Assembly (NCBI GenBank): GCA_001695595.3
Contig: MBPM02000014.1
Coordinates: 1,099,480 to 1,163,479 of the forward strand
Direction of reading: 5' to 3'
Source: Plasmopara viticola
Lineage: Eukaryota; Oomycota; Peronosporomycetes; Peronosporales; Peronosporaceae
DNA: 64,000 bases
This document shows positions 25,736-37,591 of this stretch, in pieces. Numbering within the stretch: position 1 is the first letter of the stretch; the number at the start of each line of letters is the position of its first letter. Made by a program: the position numbers and the translations under genes. A model generated the notes under the pieces. That model did not search any database. It saw only the letters and a list, made by a program, of their open reading frames with translations, and was not told the origin of the DNA.

Positions 25736-25820
25736 TTTAGTCGTGTGTGTGCTGAGCGGAGATTTTCATTAGAGCATCAGGATTGGTCAAATTGACGCAA
25801 AGTAATATTCAAATGAGTAA

Positions 25821-28272
25821 TTAGCTCTCTTTCTTCATAAAACACTTTACTGCCTCAATCAGCTCGGCCTTTCGTCCGACAGCTGCTAGGCTATGTGCGC
25901 GCAAAAACTCCTTTATCTGAGCAACTGTTTTCTTCTGAATGGCGCCAGATTCGACAAGCATAGCCCATTCTTTCTTGTCATTTGATTCTTTCTTTTTTGA
26001 TTGTCTAGTAGAGCCTGCTTTCGCTTTTGCTGATTTTTTGGGAGTCGAAGTGTGTCTAATCGAAGATGACTACAGATCAAGCATAAAGCGTAATATATCA
26101 ATGTGTTCGCATATTATTTGAATGTACAAGCCACTGACCTTGCGCTTCGAGGAATTCGACGCGTCGATCGACTCCCCGCCGCACACGTGTCGAAATTTAG
26201 TAATTGCACTCTGGAAAGCAAATTGTTTAACGCCAGTTAATAGCCAACTGAGCTTTTACTTCATACAACTTTTTCTCTCTTCTACTTCTTACCCTGACTT
26301 CGTCCTGATCGAAGCCCTCTGAATCAGGAAGTGTTGTATCTTTCTTCTCATCAAAATCAAGCACTTCCTCGTCCAGGGCAAGAGCTTGAATAGCAGCATA
26401 GTGTTTTTGAATTTCTGTAAGATCATTAATAGGTTCAGGTCATTTATAAAAAGCAAATATTCCGAGCATCATAGATTTCCACAAACCCGTACCTGGATTT
26501 TCGAAGCTTGGAGCTTCCGTTAGCTGAAGCTTCGATATCAAATCCCTTGCCGCATCGATCTTTTTCTGATCAACTATTATATTTTCATCACTAAGTGGAA
26601 AAAAATGCATGCCATATAAATGGCTTACCATTTGCCACAGCACCGACCAAATTGTCACGAATGTCATCCAGGTATGGCAAGAAGATAACGTTAAACCCTG
26701 ACGGCCGCACCTGACCCAATTCATCATTCTCTTCTTCCTGAGGAATGAGCGCGACAAGCCGAGGTTCGCTAATTTTTCGAGCGATAAGTCTTGCCAACGC
26801 AAACTTTCTTTTTCGAATCATCGAAATCAGTAAAGCTACAAAGGCGGTAGAGCTACCCTCGATGTAGCCGTCACAGGGGTACACAAAATATGGTGAGCGG
26901 ATGTTTCCATTCCATTCAAGAGAGTCCATTGGCTTAAAACAGATCAGCTGAAGCCCTGGAGCGTCGTAATGTTTAATCTCTACTACATCATCTTGACTAA
27001 AATACACGCGTTTGCCGCCGTAATCGATATATTTTTTAATCTGATCTGGGGTAAGGTAAGCCCCTGTGTCCTCGCAAAGCCACTTCGTCTCGGTTTTCAA
27101 TGGCGTGTTCGTGCTAGCGTCAAGAGCGACGGGAGTGCTCTTACGTTGGGCAACTATCAGCGCGTACAGCTCCACGCCAATTGACACTCCTTTCGTGACA
27201 TGAAAAGGAAATGTCGTGAGCCGACGTTTGCGAAAATGCTTGCGCAGTGACCCATCCATCAAATTATCAAGCGAGCTGACAGGAAAAGCTGGTTGAATTG
27301 ATGATTCGTTGTCAACAATACCTCCATCACCCTCGGCTGTAAAATTCTTGAAGAAGCATCCATAAAAATTTGCTAGCGTAAACTGTTCCTTTCCAGTTGG
27401 AACAATGAAAAACAAATTTAGCGTGCGGTTCAACTCGGTGTGATTCTATCGCAAATCGAATCAGTCAAGATGCTAATTGAAAATTACAACGGTACCAAAT
27501 GACTTATCACCTGAATTTGCTTTCGAGTACGCTCAAATTCTTCGTCGTCGGATCCCTCTGGATTGTCATCATTTGTGAAAATCCATATACGCTGAGAGTC
27601 TTTCTTTTTTAGGCTACGGGCGCAGAAATGATAAGATGAGAATTAGGTCATTAAGCACAGTCAGTAATTTGCATACTTCGCATTAGAAAACGAGATTCCA
27701 CATTGCCACAACGCGTTGCTAAATGACAACTTCTCTGAGTTAAGCATGGATTCAAACTCTGATTGCACATCAGCCACCAATAAGGACTACGATGTAGATT
27801 GTAACAATTGAGAATAACTGACATTAGTAAATCTTTAATCAAATTGTAGCTTCAATCTAAACAAACCTGTAAATCCTTAATACGCTGAGCAGACGGGTAC
27901 CCTAAAGACTGAAATTCATAAACCTGCTCCAGCGTGCCCGCTTCACCGCGCTTGTTCTGCTTGGCAACAAGTGAGGATCACCAAAATGGGATGTAATGAT
28001 ACACAAAGAACAATTACCGTTCCAAAGAATATAACGCTAAGCAGAGAATTGTCATTCGCAACAACTTTCATTTTAAGAAGCTTGATCAAGAGCTCTACGA
28101 CAGCGTGAAACCATGTGGATGGAGCCCTCGCTGACGCGTGCTGGTACGGGGAAAACATAGACTTGCGCACGTCTAGAAGAACAATTAGTGCATCCTTCCC
28201 GCTTTCGGCAGCTTCCCAATGTTCATCCTTTTCCTCCAGATTTAGGTCGATCATTGTTCCCCAAGCATCCAT
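25821..28272 (-). CDS. KU70: Ku70, DNA end-binding subunit
   Basis: Nine exons, complement of 25821-26069, 26139-26210, 26293-26414, 26493-26573, 26629-27445, 27511-27613, 27677-27786, 27867-27956 and 28018-28272. All junctions are GT..AG and the join is in frame (632 residues; animal Ku70 is about 609). The N-terminal von Willebrand A-like domain starts at DALIVLLDVRKSMF and includes RIWIFTNDDNP. The Ku core beta-barrel contains FKPMDSLEWNGNIRSPYFVYP, GSSTAFVALLISM and RLVALIPQEEE, closely matching family signatures. A basic linker leads to a C-terminal SAP domain (TVAQIKEFLRAHSLAAVGRKAELIEAV) that binds DNA. Ku70 pairs with Ku80, which is not in this window, to bind double-strand ends for non-homologous end joining, and in many organisms to protect telomeres. 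The acceptor of exon 6 was chosen because it alone keeps the frame. Confidence 0.94.
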
Positions 28273-29001
28273 GCTTGCATTTATTATCCAACTGTTGGAA
28301 AATGCATATAGCTATCGATATTAGTATATAAATGACCAATCAACGCACAAGATAGACCACAGACGACCTAGTAAGCTCTTACGTGTTGCTTGACTGGCCT
28401 AGCGAATGCTGCTCTTGTGGAAAATTTAATGCTGCTAGAAGAGGCCACTGCACAATTTTCTCGCGAAATTGACGAAAAAAATCTAGAGGGATTTAAAGCT
28501 GTCAGCAATATATATAATACGCGCTAAAGCAGCGATAGTGATAACGAATGCACCGAGGGGTGCCGTTGAACAAGAAATAAAATCCTCGGTTTGATTGCTA
28601 AGTGTGGGTGGGTGATGCGCGATATGAGTCAAGGAGACAGACGTCTCAGCAGAGCACAAAGAGAGAGGACAAAGGGCGCAAACCGAGAGCGGAGCGATGA
28701 GTGGAAGACGCTGAATAAGTAATTTACATATCAGCAGCAGCACCAGCCCTGTCACTTTATGTTGTATTAAAGTGAGTGATGAAACATCAATGAGACGCCG
28801 GCCATCATGGTGAAGTGAGAAGAAGATTAAGGACCCGCATACTAGCTGCCGGTCAAAAAGTTTCCTCATCTTTAGGTGTTTATCACTTAACCCAGAAGCT
28901 CATTGTGCTGCTTAGTCTATTTCATATTTTTTAAATTGTAGGATTTTTGTTACAATCATTCTTTTACGGACAATCTTCATTTATCTTTCTCTCGATAGGT
29001 G
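28273..29001. promoter_or_regulatory. divergent Ku70 / NPL4 intergenic promoter region
   Basis: These 729 bases separate the Ku70 start (minus) from the NPL4 start (plus), so both promoters must lie here. A pyrimidine-rich stretch ending TCTTTCTCTCGATAG directly before the NPL4 ATG could be a splice acceptor of a 5'-UTR intron. A 128-codon minus-strand frame (28483-28869) has no homology I recognise and is not called. Individual promoter elements cannot be placed with confidence. Confidence 0.5.
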
Positions 29002-30294
29002 ATGCTCATTCGTGTGCGCTCCAAGAACGGCATATGGCGCGTAGAGGGCCTGAGGCCATCGTCAACCATCGCAGATATAAAGCACTGGATTTTTGAGCAG
29101 CACTCGATCGCTCCTTTGACGCAGCGACTGACGCTGGACCAGCAAGCCGCTCGGCAGACCAAAGACACGCAGACACTACGCGAGTTGGGCGTAGGCCATG
29201 GCGACATGTTTTACCTGGAATACGATGGACAAACGGTAGCTACGGGTGGCGCTGTAGGAACTAGGATTAATGCAGACGGTACGCTCACACGTGTAGCGTA
29301 CCATGACCGCGCCGACAAGCAGGCATTTCGGCCGGGGATGAAGTCCTTGCGAGACATGAAGATGCATTGGACGCTAGGCGAATTCATGCGCATGGATGCT
29401 CAATTTGAATTCAAACTCAGCGCACAAATGGAGCCACACGTAACCAAAGTGCACTTAGACAGCGCGAGCTGCAACGACTTTCAGGCATATCTGCGCCAAT
29501 TTGCCTTTCAACAGTCGCGTTGTGGCTGGCTCTATGGCTCTGTAAACTCAGAGACTAAAGAAGTGACAATAGATTTTATCTATGAGCCCCCTCAAAAGGG
29601 AGACCCTCACGGATTCGAAGTATTGGGCGATCCTAATGCAGATAAAGTGGACGCGGTTGCAGATGCTTTAGGCCGCAATAAGGTTGGCTGGATATTCTCG
29701 CACCCGCCGCGTGAAGACAGCGACTTTCACTTTTCGGCACGAGAAATCTTGATGACGGCACAATTGCAAGCTGATGCAGGCGGCAAACATTCGCAATTTC
29801 TTACTGTCAAGGTTACGCTAGATAAGCAAGGCCAGGCGTCGTTCGAGGCCTTCCAGGTTAGCGACCAATGCGTTGAAATGTTTGCGGCCGGAGCTCTGAT
29901 GGAGGACGACCAGAATCCTAAGGCCTGTGCAGTCAGCGACACGTTCACGGCCCTTGTAGAGGCTAAGCCTGCCACCGAAGTGGACAACAATTTTTTTTTA
30001 TGTGTGGTGCCCGTCGTGCCGTATGAGTCGCCGCTGCGTTGTGAGTTTCCCAAACTTAATCGTGAGGGCGCGAATCAGAGCCGTTCGGCGCTCAAGTCTC
30101 AGTTAGAGAAGTATCGTGGCGATACGTATGCCAAGCGGATCAGCGATTTCCAGCTATTAGTCTTTCTGACGCATTTTCTCGATATAGAGACAGACATTCC
30201 AGCCATTTGCCAGGCCATTTGCGACCCCAAGATTCCTCTGGACTCGGGCTACTCGATATTGATTGACTCGGTCGCCGGTAGTCACGGAGTGTGA
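29002..30294 (+). CDS. NPL4: NPL4-like adaptor of the CDC48/p97 ubiquitin machinery
   Basis: Intronless, 430 residues, starting at the ATG at 29002 (MLIRVRSKNG). A GTG one codon upstream is in frame but is not a normal eukaryotic start. The N-terminal 80 residues form a ubiquitin-like/UBX fold (LTLDQQAARQTKDTQTLRELG). The NPL4 MPN-type core follows, with MHWTLGEFMRMDAQFEF, FQAYLRQFAF, GWLYGSV, DKVDAVADALGRNKVGWIFSHPPRE, FHFSAREILMTAQLQ and ASFEAFQVSDQCVEMF. The zf-NPL4 zinc finger between the two parts in animals and yeast is absent, as it also is in plant NPL4, which is of similar length. With UFD1, the protein delivers ubiquitinated clients to CDC48. UFD1 is not in this window. Confidence 0.95.
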   Translation: MLIRVRSKNGIWRVEGLRPSSTIADIKHWIFEQHSIAPLTQRLTLDQQAARQTKDTQTLRELGVGHGDMFYLEYDGQTVATGGAVGTRINADGTLTRVAYHDRADKQAFRPGMKSLRDMKMHWTLGEFMRMDAQFEFKLSAQMEPHVTKVHLDSASCNDFQAYLRQFAFQQSRCGWLYGSVNSETKEVTIDFIYEPPQKGDPHGFEVLGDPNADKVDAVADALGRNKVGWIFSHPPREDSDFHFSAREILMTAQLQADAGGKHSQFLTVKVTLDKQGQASFEAFQVSDQCVEMFAAGALMEDDQNPKACAVSDTFTALVEAKPATEVDNNFFLCVVPVVPYESPLRCEFPKLNREGANQSRSALKSQLEKYRGDTYAKRISDFQLLVFLTHFLDIETDIPAICQAICDPKIPLDSGYSILIDSVAGSHGV

Positions 30295-30422
30295 ATAGTA
30301 ACACGACGCTTTTCTTAAATTTGTCATAAAATACGAATATCTCGCGGACAATGCTGTCAATCGTATTTTGATACCAATGATTGGTCAAAAAAGCGCGAAA
30401 GTGCCCCTTCATTACATTGACG

Positions 30423-31355
30423 ATGGTGAAGGCCACCTTCTTTGAGGTGGCGGCTGTATGTGTGGCGCTGGTGGCTGCATGGATGGCTAAGCATGCACAC
30501 TCGGAACGCCGCAAGCGCCAGAAATTTACGATACAGCAACCGTTTGTATCGACAGAAAGCGAGTTGGAATTGGTCAAGGATATTGTGTACATCAACAACT
30601 CAAGTGATCCGGGCTTTAACTTTCGTCTTAAGCGCTCTAGCCACTTAATAAACGAAGAAGGTAATCCAATTCTTGTTGTTGGTGTGTGCGGCGGCTCAGG
30701 ATCAGGAAAGACTACGCTCTCGCGCGCCATCATGGCCGAGTTTGGCTTCGACCGCGTGTCGTATCTCTCGCACGACTACTACTACAAGGATCTGGCCCAC
30801 CTCACCATGGAGCAGCGCGCCAAACACAACTTCGACCACCCGAATGCACTCGAGACTGACCTGATGGTCAAGCACCTTAAGCAGCTACGCACCGGCAAGA
30901 TGGTGGACGTCCCAGTTTACGACTTTGGTACACATTCGCGCTGCAAGGCAACCGTCCCCATGAAACCAAACAATGTCATCCTTGTGGAGGGTATTTTAAT
31001 TTTTGCAGACCAAGCACTTGCTGATCTTATGGACATCAAGATATTTGTAGAAACATCCGCGGATATTCGCCTCGTGCGCCGTTTGCATCGTGACATGGAG
31101 GAGCGCGGTCGCACAGCTGTGTCGGTCATGGACCAGTACATGAAGACGGTCCGACCCATGCACATGATGTTTGTGGAGCAGTCAAAGCGCGTGGCGGACA
31201 TAATCATCCCGCATGGCGTCAACTCGGTGGCTCTCGACATGATTATCGCTAAACTTAACAATTTCACGGCAGGCCACAGCGGAACAGGTAGTAGTAGGTC
31301 CGACAGCATACGCTCGGACTCGATCGAAGATGAAGACAAGGTGGCGATAGGGTAG
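30423..31355 (+). CDS. uridine/cytidine kinase with N-terminal membrane anchor
   Basis: Intronless, 310 residues from the ATG at 30423, 128 bp after NPL4. The P-loop GVCGGSGSGKTT is at about residues 87-98. Family hallmarks follow: SHDYYYKDL, HNFDHPNALETD (about 135-146), VPVYDFGTHSR (about 163-173), ILVEGILIF and VRRLHRDMEERGR. The enzyme phosphorylates uridine and/or cytidine to the monophosphate in pyrimidine salvage. Unusually for this family, residues 4-25 form a hydrophobic segment followed by a basic stretch (HSERRKRQK), which predicts a signal anchor or organelle targeting. The C-terminus is a Ser/Asp-rich tail (SRSDSIRSDSIEDED), a possible phosphorylation or repeat tail. Confidence 0.93.
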   Translation: MVKATFFEVAAVCVALVAAWMAKHAHSERRKRQKFTIQQPFVSTESELELVKDIVYINNSSDPGFNFRLKRSSHLINEEGNPILVVGVCGGSGSGKTTLSRAIMAEFGFDRVSYLSHDYYYKDLAHLTMEQRAKHNFDHPNALETDLMVKHLKQLRTGKMVDVPVYDFGTHSRCKATVPMKPNNVILVEGILIFADQALADLMDIKIFVETSADIRLVRRLHRDMEERGRTAVSVMDQYMKTVRPMHMMFVEQSKRVADIIIPHGVNSVALDMIIAKLNNFTAGHSGTGSSRSDSIRSDSIEDEDKVAIG

Positions 31356-32619
31356 TTGACTGAAATAGGAAATGTTAGGGGCGCACGCGCAGTCATGTAT
31401 TTGTAATTAATTGCTTTTCGTAGTTAGATTATTTAATCGTGGCACAAATTTATCTAGCAAACTGCATCTGCAAGAGAACGGTCAAGAGAATGAAATACAG
31501 ATAATTAGATTAAAGTATGCATTTAGCCAAATAACAAAAACTGGATAAACACGAAAGTTGTGCACACTATCGGAATCATAATTCCGGTCTGCAACTGAGA
31601 CATTCCCGGTGGTGCTGATATCGTACCAAAGTGGATATCACCACCTTCCCGCATCTTAAAGTTGAGCAAGTCACGCTCGAAAAGCTCCCTTGGTTATTTA
31701 GGCTTAAGGCGGCGGCTGCATTTGGAGGTGTCCCCGCAACTAAGCAGCCGAAACGGTCATGGCGCTTGAGCTTGACATGCAAAGTCTATGCTTTAGAGCT
31801 CAGACAGCACAGACTCAGGTAGTCCGCTTTACTTGCGGTCCGAGTCGTAAAATTTTATATGAAAGGAAAGTCAGAGTCTTCCCTTTCGGATGAAAATGAT
31901 AGAGACGGTCTTAGTGGATGATAGAGAAGTCGGGCCAATTTGTCCGTAAAGCAGCTTCATTACATTTTGGAAACATTTTGAGGGGCAATGTTCCCTCTAG
32001 TGAGCTTATAATTTAACCAGCGCTCACGCCTACTGCCTGCAAGCAAGATGAGTGTCGTTCTATATGCATTATTGTAGGTTGCGGAAGTTGACGGACTCCA
32101 TAGCCGGGGCGCCCCTCCCGAAATCAGTCTAGGTGACTGCATATACGGCCTTAAAATAGATCTGCCTCTTTACCATGCAGGCCACAATCATGGGATAGGC
32201 ATTTCAAGCTACTCTTCAGAAGGGGTACTGTGGTTGACGAAAAACTAAGCCCACAAGGAATATGGACAGTTTGACAGGTCGATGTGTCACAGCAATGCGC
32301 TCCGATTGGGAGTGCTGACAACGTCATAATTTTTTGAGCTCAAACAGCTCAAAGTTACTACGTTTTCGACTCAATCAATGAATAAAGTAATTTAAAAAAG
32401 CTATTTTTTCTAGCATAAATATATAAACGCATCATCTCTTTTAGACAAAGGTGTCTTTGATCAGCTAGATAGGCAGTGTTAGTTGCGCTTTGGCTCAGAG
32501 ACCCTAACAGGATCTTGACGTTCAACTCCGTTATTCACTAAGTATTGCAGACGTATGTAATGCGCTGGCAGGACATCGTTTCCGAAGCTAGTACTCACAT
32601 GCTACCCAATCTTTAAAGC

Positions 32620-32871
32620 TTACTTAAGCGTCTTCGAAGCCGGTGCAGCTCGAAATACATTATCATCGGCTTCAGAAGGTTTCAAAGCGTCGTCACGTCT
32701 ATCACCAGTATCTTCAACATTTCCTGTATTTATTTCGAGCGTATCCTTCTCAGGCTTTCTTGGAAAGAGCCATGAGGTGAAGCTTGTCTCGCCAGATTTT
32801 TGCTGCACAAAATTGCGCCTACAACATTGCTTCACCAGGTGCGCAATTTCCTGCGAATACACAAGAGACAA
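32620..32871 (-). other. possible terminal coding fragment, unknown
   Basis: An 83-codon frame with protein-like composition (HLVKQCCRRNFVQQKSGETSF, then an acidic Lys/Asp-rich tail). It starts at a non-ATG codon. A CAG preceding the codons for EIAHLVKQCC could be a splice acceptor, which would make this the last exon of a gene whose upstream exons I cannot find. It could equally be a remnant. Function unknown. Confidence 0.25.
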
Positions 32872-33109
32872 CCGAAACTTTAAATGTTCTTACAAAACCC
32901 CGTACAGCTGCAAGTACAATCAGCATTCCCCTTGACTAGTTTCTCTCCTGGGGGCTATCAATCATTCAGAAGCTAGTTTTTTGTTATGTTTTTCAGTCAC
33001 AACCAGTCATGGGGACTCACTGTTGCATTAGTAGGGCGCCTGTAACTGGCAATCTCATTGCTCTTTGGGCTTGGCCTGCAATCTATCAGAGTCCATTGGC
33101 ACTACGGTC

Positions 33110-33195
33110 TGCCTCCTCGATCTTTTCCAGGATAAGCACTGTTCGTGTGCCCTAGTTTACTGCACTGGTAGCAGGGGATGTTGTCTCGTATAAGC
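33110..33195 (-). pseudogene. degenerate gag zinc-knuckle of an LTR retrotransposon
   Basis: On the minus strand the frame reads NIPCYQCSKLGHTNSAYPGKDRGG. This is the CCHC zinc knuckle (C-x2-C-x4-H-x4-C) of retroelement Gag proteins, with the last cysteine mutated to tyrosine. There is no surrounding intact ORF. It shows that an LTR element once occupied this spacer. Confidence 0.55.
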
Positions 33196-35026
33196 TCATC
33201 ACGACCATGCATCTTTTGAATTAATTATTAATACGGCCCACTGCTTAAAAAATGGAATAAATGTCATTTTGCGTTACACGAGACACGCAGAAATCATTTA
33301 CAAAATTCTTTTATTGAGAAGCAATATTGCTTGCTCTTGGCGGTACATTTAAATAAAAATTACCCACTGTGCTATGCTAGCCTGTATTACCCACTAGCAG
33401 AGCTTTGCTACTCGCAGTTGTATCCTCCAAACAGCTTACAAAGTAATCGAGGTCTATAATTTCTTGCTGCACAATTAATCGGTCCGCATCACCTCAAAAC
33501 TTGCCTCATGAGGTCTACGTGGGCACCCAATGCTTTACGGTCTTTTTAAGTGTTTACGAACAAATAATTGGTCAAATTATATGTATGGATAAAAGCCCTC
33601 TATGGTCTAAGCACTTGTGTTACCAGACGACTGAACGGCACTAAGAGGTTTGTGGTATCACTAATCACTCCCATAGCATACCGCAAGGCGTATCAATCTC
33701 CGTGACGGATAGATTTAACTCCCTCAAATTAAATAGATGATACATATCCTATGTATTTATTGTACTGTATAATCTCCACGTGGACGCGTTGCTAAACATA
33801 ATGTTCTTTCTTAGAGTGGGTGTTTGTGCAGATACCGTTGCACTTTTCAGCTTATTGTAAGCAAAAATCACTCTTCACTTTCTGATAGAGCCTAAAATAT
33901 AGGAAGTCAACGATGAGTGCGATATTTTTAAACTTGCGCACCATTCCGCTCTTTGCCTTTTTGCGTCAATGGGATCACACTGCTCCTGTGGCAGTTGCCG
34001 TTCCATTGTGACTCAGGTCTTCGTGCTTGGCATGAGATCAGTGTCGTGTTTAACTCTTTTCCGTGTTGAAAAGTCTGATGGCGGGACTCTGTCGGACGAG
34101 GACAAGATTACGCTCACGGGCTCTTCAGCAAAGGGCTTGACCGTCATGCGGACGGCGCACGAGGCGAACCTCAAGTGGATTAGTCTGGAACTCGGAGGAT
34201 TTCATATGATCATTTCCCCGTTCAAGATCTAGCTTAAGCAGACCACAAACGCGTCAAGCTGTCTTGAAACGGCATGCTCGCGATCCTAAAGAAATGAGGA
34301 AGTAAAAAGACCGATCTGACTATTCGCAACGGCACAGTGCTGGCTATGCAGTCCTTGTAAAGTCTTTGTTTGAAGCATTCTAGAATGACATTGTGTGCTG
34401 CTAGGAGATTCAGCACCAGGTTACATTAAATAGCATTAAAGAAATCATAAACAAGCTCTGGTCCTAGGACGAGTCAAAGCCGTTTAGAACTCCTTGCGAC
34501 GCTGCCAATGATACCATTGGTTGAGCGTGATTGCAACTCAATGAGAACGAGCGTGAGTAAGTCATCTCACATTAGCCCAGGCAGCTTAATGCTGCCAAAA
34601 GGAGCTGCTACGACCAAGACTTGCTATGCCGTACGCACTTATAAATCTTCGGTTGGCTCCAATTTCATTAGGCCATGCTTCCCTGATGGAGGAGGTAGAT
34701 GCGTCCAACTTTTACAAAAAAGCTAAAAATAGTTGTGATTTTTCGTGTGTTAAATATTTGCACTAAACACAACTCATCGTGCTTGCTGATACGCTTTTGA
34801 GCAGATTGCATTCTGAAGTAGACCACATAGGCAGAGTTGAGAGCATACTCGACAGACGAATTGATCCGATATTTACATTAAATGCCAACTTTTGAATGTC
34901 AATGGTAACCATTCCACCCCTCAACAGTAATCGCAGTTACATCTCTTTAAGCGGTTAAATGGACTGCTTTACTGTATACTGCATCCAGCAGAGCGAGTCT
35001 AGGGCGTTTGTGTGAGTGACAAAGGC

Positions 35027-35245
35027 TTAAAGAATGAGTTACTATATGAAGCACATGCTGCTCCATATTGCGGTCATTTGGGCTTAAAAAATACGAATTT
35101 ATCGGTATTTACAATCTGCTGACCTTCATGTAGAAGTGGATGGCCAAGTATGTGAAAGCCTGTGAGATTTACCAAGCGGTCAAACTTGCGGCCTATACGT
35201 CGGATCCTTTTCCAAGCCTGACAATTCTGGCTGACTTTTAAAAAT
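35027..35245 (+). pseudogene. Ty3/gypsy integrase HHCC-domain remnant
   Basis: Two frames in succession give ELLYEAHAAPYCGHLGLKNT and then KWMAKYVKACEIYQAVKLAAY. Together they match the H-H-C-C zinc-binding domain and the following linker of gypsy integrases. The second cysteine of C-x-x-C is replaced by tyrosine, a frameshift separates the halves, and a stop follows. Sequence further right (to about 35520) may be more of the same element but is too eroded for a firm call. Confidence 0.65.
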
Positions 35246-37591
35246 TGTTAAGCCTCGACTCTGTCTCTGATTTGCCGAGCGCTTACGGCAGCATGAACAT
35301 AGTATCGCTCAAGCAAGGCGAAGCGTTTGGCACGTGCTCAAGCCGTCTAGCTGAAAACCCAATCGCAAGGCCATGGGCATGATGGTGATTTGTGGCTAAC
35401 CGCTGTATTTTGGCAATGTTGTTCCGAATTCCACCAACCCGATAGTTGATGCCTACAACAGACAATCTTAAGTTAATGGTTGGATTAAAGGGTCCGCCGT
35501 ACACTTTGCGCTATATGCGCTGAAAGGTCATTATCGTAGCTCGATCAGCTTTTTATGGCTAAGTTTGCACTCAGCAATGCGGCTCACAGACTTATTAGCT
35601 CCACAGCCTTCTAATTTTACGCTCAAGCGATTCATCAGCTCTTCACACATATGCTTTTGAAATTGGTGGAGGCAGGCTTGCGAGACGTTTTCCTCCCCAC
35701 GAGACCAGTATAGAAAAACAGTTTTCTGACTTTGCGAATAGCTGGCTAGATATAATCAGCGCCTTCACAATGAGACACACGGTGGTTCGACTTTAAAGTA
35801 CATTATTTACAAGATTAGATGCATTTATCTCTGTACGGGCATCAAGGGTCCGAGATTGCCTAAAAAACACAGTCTGGTAGCCAGGACCGACACTGACAGC
35901 AACCTCAAGCGCACGCACAGAAGCTGCTGCTTCTTATTATGATTCCGTAAGACCAAGGCGAAATTTCCCTATTTTGTCGCTTCTTGACCGCCAAGGCCAT
36001 CGACACTTCCATGTTGAGTACTTTGTGAACCTTAAGAACGTCAGAAGCGTTTCGTAAAGTGGTGCAATTATCTTGCTTCATTGAGCTCGCTATAGCCCTT
36101 GGGCCGGCTTCTACAAAGCTGAATAAAAACCTTTGTAATCTTAAACGGGCTCTTCGTACGTAAGTCGCGCATTTCATTTGCATTTAAAAGGAAAAGCTTT
36201 ATACCCGTGCTCGAAGCATACATTTTCAGCGCATGGCTTGACGTTATGCCGAAGCCGGACAACTTGGAGGTGAACTTTCTTCAACTCATAGAAAATTGTA
36301 CTTAAAGATGAAATACTCTATTTAAGGAGAGATCAATGACATCAAAGTTGAGAAGGCTCGTCTCTTATGTGTTGTAGAGCTCTGGGCTTACTTAATCCAA
36401 CAGTAAGTTGTTTAATTGATTCGCGACGAAAGCAACTCAAGGGTATTCTTCTTCCGGGTGCGAGCCAACCTTATCGCTAGAAACTCACGACATCTAGTAA
36501 AGTCCTTAAACGGGATTTGATGCGTGCTAAAAGTATGCGCATAGTCTTCGAAAGGCTGCTGGAGCAATGGCTCATTTAGACCAAGTTCATTTAAAAACAC
36601 CACGCAAGGAGTGGCCACCTAAGAGCCCTCTCGACATGCAAAATGAAGAAGCATACTATTAACGCCATGGTCTGCATCGGCCGGATTTACCTATCCAAGA
36701 AGTCTGCTGACCTGTTGCCCATAGAGTCAGTATATATCTTACAGGGCGGCGACTTGAGCTGATAGAGTCATGTTTTGTGTAAGGGGCTTCGGCTTTAAGC
36801 CTACTCGAAAAGTGTGTCGAGGGTTGTCAAGTTGGACCTCACCCTTCTTCTCCTCGCTTCAAATTTAAGTGATCTCATTGACGAAAGCATTTCCGATCGG
36901 GTCTTTGCCGTTGGGAATCCCTATCTTTAATCAAAGCTTTTCCTGATTGATGAGGTTGTTCTAAAGCTTGACTTGCTCGATTTCGCAAAGCTTATAGAGC
37001 GCCATATGATAGAAAGGCTCGCCGCCCACGGTACAGGCGCAGCCTTCAGGTGTATAGGTCGAATTCGGTACAGATTTACACAAAATCGAGCGTTTGCGTT
37101 AAAAGCTGCTTTCTTATGGATGGACAAACTATCGGTTATATATAGTGTTTTGCACACCGACACAAATACAATCCCTGCCTAAATAACAGAGTTTGAAGTT
37201 TAGCTCAGAGCATAATAATGTGATGCCACTGGCGGCTGTGTCTGTTACATTTTGCTGATTTTTCTTTGTAATTGTAATTAAGACGGGCGGATTCGACACT
37301 TCTCCGTCTTACGCTTGCCGTTTACGAAGCGGCGCATACCAATATTACCCCTTTGATTCGCTGGAATCGGTGTAATATATGAAATTTTACAACGACCCTG
37401 ACAATCGAATAGACGTGGCCAGTGATTAAGTCACCTATCTGATTTGAAATAAGCCACCTAACTTTATATTTATCAAGTAAACTCAAAATTAATTAAAAAT
37501 TAGTTGGTTGCATTCGAGTGAAAACGGTACACACTGCTATACATGAATAATATATTAAACCGTATAGACGACCGAGAACGAACGCTAAAAA

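Larger units (their letters stand above)
31356..37591. other. 6.2-kb gene-poor spacer with retroelement fossils
   Basis: No intact gene is visible. Recognisable debris is listed separately: a possible terminal exon at 32620-32871, a gag zinc knuckle at 33110-33195 and a gypsy integrase segment at 35027-35245. The rest is AT-rich with short, unsupported open frames on both strands. Confidence 0.55.

Noticed and set aside
25821..28272. Functional link between Ku70 and the telomeric retroelement because they share the arm
   Set aside because: They are about 27 kb apart with an unrelated spacer between them; co-location is most simply chance.
28483..28869. 128-codon minus-strand frame upstream of Ku70
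   Set aside because: No homology, hydrophobic and low-complexity composition, and it lies in the expected divergent promoter/5'-UTR region.
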